A stretch of 64,000 nt of DNA, from assembly GCA_950106755.1 (NCBI GenBank), contig OX467091.1, positions 27,173,538 through 27,237,537 of the forward strand. The letters are read 5' to 3'. A program made the translations under genes and the position numbers. Of the stretch, positions 60,701-64,000 are shown one piece after another (the first letter of the stretch is position 1; each line of letters begins with the position of its first letter). This stretch comes from Climacium dendroides (Eukaryota > Streptophyta > Bryopsida > Hypnales > Climaciaceae). The notes below the pieces were generated by a model. That model saw nothing but the letters and a program-made list of their open reading frames with translations, did not search any database and was not told where the DNA came from.

Positions 60701-60789
60701 TAAAGAAAAACGAAAAAAAATAAGGAGTAAGGAGCTCCAATCCCCTTATTTCCCTTCTAAATCTAAAGACTGGATTCCCGTCACTCAGG
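57710..60789 (-). mobile_element. TCCGG-rich repeat element C
   Basis: Third large member of the family. 57710-58650 is noncoding and includes TAGGTCACGCAAG and CTACAACGAC as in A and B. The long frame is 58755-60177 on the minus strand. The 5' noncoding part ends where the right inverted-repeat arm starts (60790). It lies between the putative right end of the 20-kb unit and that arm. No terminal repeats or target duplication were identified. Confidence 0.5.
58755..60177 (-). pseudogene. Element C coiled-coil (gag-like) ORF with TAG/TAA stops
   Basis: One minus-strand frame from about 60177, interrupted by TAG at 60075-60077, TAA at 59895-59897 and TAG at 59013-59015, and closed by TAG at 58755-58757. 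Segments: an acidic start (EEAGQEEEDSEADIISVEET), a coiled coil (KVDQLTKELEEKKEQLDQQK), then the family block NPGKVINKAMLFDEKVMETG. Next are a glutamate/proline-rich middle and a tail with EDDDEEEEEEDEDEESG followed by lysine clusters. The order matches B and, less closely, A. No enzymatic domain. No frameshift in about 1.4 kb. Confidence 0.55.
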
Positions 60790-62219
60790 GTTGTCATGGA
60801 CGTGCGTCCGCGGCGAAATTGCGTCCAAAATCGGACGTCCTGACGACCGCACGTCCGGACCCTGCGGACGCAGACGGACGGTCCTCGGTCGCCGTCCTAC
60901 GGGCGGACGGGCGGATGGATTGGCGGACAAGCCGGTCAGACTAGTAGACGGGCGGGCGGACGGACGACCGTTTTTATTGGCGGACGGGCGGACAGGTGAG
61001 CGAACGGATGGGCGGGCGGACGGGCGAGCGGACGGATTGGCGGACGGGCGGACGCGCGAACGGTTCAAGGGCCAAGGGGTTTAGGGAGTCTAGGAGTGAC
61101 CGACTGAGAGAATGAGGGTTTGTAACTTTGCATTTTGCAATTTTGCATGATTTTCAGTTTGTTTTAGGGTTCTTCTTACATATTTGTGAGTTTTGGCGCT
61201 TCAGAAATTTTTACGTGCTACACACTTGAAATTGAGAACAAAAAATAACACAATGAAGATTTCTTCAATATCACTTGGGACAAAATCCCCCAAAATGATA
61301 GTTTCATTAATTTTTCAAGATAATTTGGCAACCTTGTACTACTATGAAATGCTCTGAGAACTAATAAATCTTAGCTATTCATCTCTCTAAATCGTAAGCA
61401 TTTGAGCACCAAGTTCTGTAAATGTTCTTCATTCAAATCCTTTCTAAATTTGAATGCCTAGGGGTGGTAATCACTATCTCCTTTCACCTCTGCCCCGCTA
61501 CTGTATTCTCTTGATTGGAATCCATCATCTTCATCATTCATGGTGTTCTCTTCATCGTCTAATGAAAGTGTTTGAGTTCCCCCTCTTTTCTCTTATACTA
61601 TTGAAGATACAAGAGCTTTCTTAGGCTTGACCATCATTTGCTCCTTCTTTGCTTTCATCAAGGTTTTCCCTACACGTTCACGAAGGCGATCAACCGCTTT
61701 TCCTTTTCTCAAAGGAAGTTTTGGAATAGGCCAATATACCCGTCCGCTCCTAGACTTAAAAGAGGCCCGGGACCGAACCTGTCCCGGACCACGCGGACGT
61801 GGCCCGAGCCGGCGGACAGGCGAACGGAGCTACCCCATCCGCCGCCAAAGTAGCCAGCCGGCGGACGGGAGGACGAACCTGCCCCATCCGCCGCCAAAGC
61901 GGACAAGTGGACGGCGGACGACTCGACTGCGTCCGACTGCCCGACCGTCCTGTTTGCCTTGTCCGCCCTGTCCGCCCAACTACCCCGTCCGCCCCATCCG
62001 CCTAGTCCGTCGCCTAGTATTTCGAGGCGTCCAAATTTTTTCCATATTGGCATGAGACATAGGATTCTTCTCGTCCACCTTTATTTACTGTCAGATTTTT
62101 TGGGTCAATTAAAGTTTCAGCATCCTATGCTTTTGTCATTAACCCAGAAAATCAAAAATAGACAAGTTATAATTAGATTTTAAATAATCATTTCGAGGTC
62201 TTTGAAGTTTACAGTGAGA

Positions 62220-62253
62220 CCCTAAACCCTAAACCCTAGAACCCTAGAACCCT
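62220..62253 (+). repeat. Short telomere-type repeat (CCCTAAA)
   Basis: Two exact CCCTAAA units then CCCTAGAACCCTAGAACCCT. Too short to be a telomere; it is part of the arm repeat. Confidence 0.75.
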
Positions 62254-63834
62254 CAACTCTTAGTCTCCTACATTTCAGATTACGCCATTGTTTTGAGCAA
62301 ATTGTAAATTTGTAATATTCATTTGAAATTGTATGCATACAAATTTTAACTAGACATAAAGGATATTATTTTTTATTTATTTTTTCATCATGTAGGATAT
62401 TTCAAACGGAAAGAAAAAAACAAGAACATGATTAATATTAGTGATGAAGTGAAACGTTATAATTTACAATTGACCGAATTGAGATGGTGCTACAATCACA
62501 ACAATTACTTGAAGGGTTTTGGTTTTGGTTTTGGTTTTGAACCTCATGGACAATTTCCATTGACTTCAAGGTGTTTTGTACATATGGACTTATAGAGAAG
62601 CCAAAAATGTATATAACTTATGCATGTCACACACTTCAACGTCATGTTTGTACTGTATTTTGTAATGCCCTTTTTTGATTAGGATTGTTTTAAAAGTAAG
62701 GGTATACAAAGAGTGTAAGACTTCACAACATTTTTGGAATTAGTAGAACTCTAAAACCCTGTCGTAATGAGAAAAACATTATAATCTTCTAATCCATAAA
62801 AGATATGTTTTTGGGTGGTTTTTTGTTTTTTTGTTTATTTTGTTTATTTTTTGTTTTTTTGTTTTTTTTCCTGGAGAATTTGAAACGTGAAGCAATAAAA
62901 TATATTTAGTTTTCATTTGTATAAGTTCTTCTTTTATTTAAGGGTGGGTTTATACTGTGCCTAAAGTCGGATGGAAGGCCGGCCGAATTTGCCTTCAATC
63001 CGGCCTTCAATCTAGCCCTAGTTTTTCCATCTAGCCCTACTTAATGTAAACCCCTTGGGCCGGATTCTAGGGCCGGATTTTCAATTCATGTGCTCTTCAA
63101 TTTTCTCAAGGCTCAATTAAAAAAATATATAAAAATATGCATGTTTATCTTCTTTTAAAAAAATTAAAAACAAAGATTTTTTTCATTTTTTTCATTTTTT
63201 TTTTGTTTCTATATATTTTATTTCTAAAATAAAAAAAGAAGTTTACTTATTTATTATTTAAAAATAAAAAAGAAATTTAATATTTTGGTTTTCTTCTTAT
63301 ATAGAATATGCATTTGTAATCAACATGTTTAATGCTAAAACATAGGTACTTTATTGTAGTCACTTAGATGATTTTCCTTTAAAATTAAAAAAAATAAATC
63401 CATAAGGGAGTTTGTTCTAAAAACACCCATGCTCTAAGAGTGATCATAACGGAGAGGTACATTTTGCTTTATTGATTGTACTAGCACATTTTAGGACATG
63501 GTCACTTTTAATGACCGTTGCCTTTCAACTTAAAAAAATTCATAACTAATTACAGAAAGATCTAAAAAATATGAAAGAAATCAAGTCACTAAAAAATTAT
63601 GAGGATAAAGGGCCTAACATGCATTTCAAAATCTACTCTACAATTTTTTAAATGAATCTTTAATGTGGTTTTTTCTCCAAGATTTAGTGTATTTGAGGCT
63701 CATTTCCAAAAGCCCTAAACACTATGAAAGTCAAGTTTGTGATGGACACTCTTGTACAAAATCTTGAATAAAAAAATCATAATCAATCATTTTGAAAATT
63801 GGATTTTTGATGCTAAAATTAGATTTAAAATAGA

Positions 63835-63836
<2 letters not shown>

Positions 63837-63868
<32 letters not shown>
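63837..63868. repeat. (AT)16 microsatellite
   Basis: Right-arm counterpart of 47465-47530, half its length. Confidence 0.95.
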
Positions 63869-63873
<5 letters not shown>

Positions 63874-64000
63874 CTAAGAATAGCAACTTGGTTAAGTATT
63901 ATTAGACTTCAAAGTATAGTTCACACCAAAATTTTGTGCCTTGGATATTTAGAAATTTAGAAAGATTTGGAAAAATGCCAAATAAAAAAGAAATTGAATT

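Larger units (their letters stand above)
60790..64000 (-). repeat. Right arm of the large inverted repeat (runs off the window)
   Basis: Mirror copy of 47341-50432. GGACGG islands lie at 60790-61080 and 61740-62010. The acidic frame (61460-61720, minus) and GFGFGFGF frame (62430-62596, plus) are both interrupted here by stops. The match is still strong at base 64000. Confidence 0.9.

Noticed and set aside
62220..62253. Chromosome end or telomere
   Set aside because: Only about five partly degenerate units, mirrored at 49088-49119 inside the arm repeat.

Overview
This is nuclear DNA from a eukaryote, most likely a streptophyte or green-lineage plant or alga with a large, repeat-rich genome. 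The only clearly intact host gene is a three-exon cytosolic ribosomal protein L9 gene on the minus strand (4965-6193). Other green-lineage signs are CACTA-type DNA transposons with the TNP2-associated DUF4216 domain, GT-AG introns, and short CCCTAAA telomere-type runs. The species cannot be told from the sequence. No rRNA, tRNA or CRISPR array was recognised.

Layout. 1-7060 is the RPL9 neighbourhood: a diverged copy of the gene's upstream flank (90-310), an RPL9 pseudogene fragment with leader sequence (3390-3690), dispersed repeats and the gene itself. 7260-14180 is an unrecognised gene remnant split by a CACTA element (8065-13314, AAG target duplication). That element contains a ~740-bp hairpin and a second CACTA element (9239-13191, AGT duplication), which in turn carries a TCCGG-rich insertion (9938-11550). 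14200-17100 is AT-rich and almost featureless. 17100-29290 is a TCCGG-rich element (A) interrupted by a 9.1-kb CACTA element (20176-29273, TAG duplication) with a DUF4216 remnant. 29290-37200 is a decayed gene of unknown function and TCCGG-rich element B.

37204-57705 may be one large (~20.5 kb) mobile unit. Its two outer ends share inverted sequence. It carries a MULE/KDZ-like RNase H-fold transposase with a SWIM zinc finger on the minus strand (38142-42137). On the plus strand it carries a multi-exon gene (52218-57344) in which a ParB-like DGNHR motif is followed by a DNA N4/N6-methyltransferase-like domain. Just upstream of that gene are three near-identical ~110-bp palindromes at ~435-bp spacing. 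57710-60789 is TCCGG-rich element C. 60790-64000 is a near-identical inverted copy of 47341-50432 and runs off the window.

Across the region, long reading frames are broken mostly by TAG codons. In three TCCGG elements, the transposase, the ParB-methyltransferase gene and an unknown gene I count about 15 TAG, 5 TAA and 1-2 TGA in-frame stops. This fits loss of CAG codons by deamination of methylated CHG sites. A UAR=glutamine code is the alternative to exclude. The ParB-methyltransferase gene with its palindrome array, possibly cargo of a SWIM transposon, is the best candidate for an undescribed system, although this copy looks damaged.
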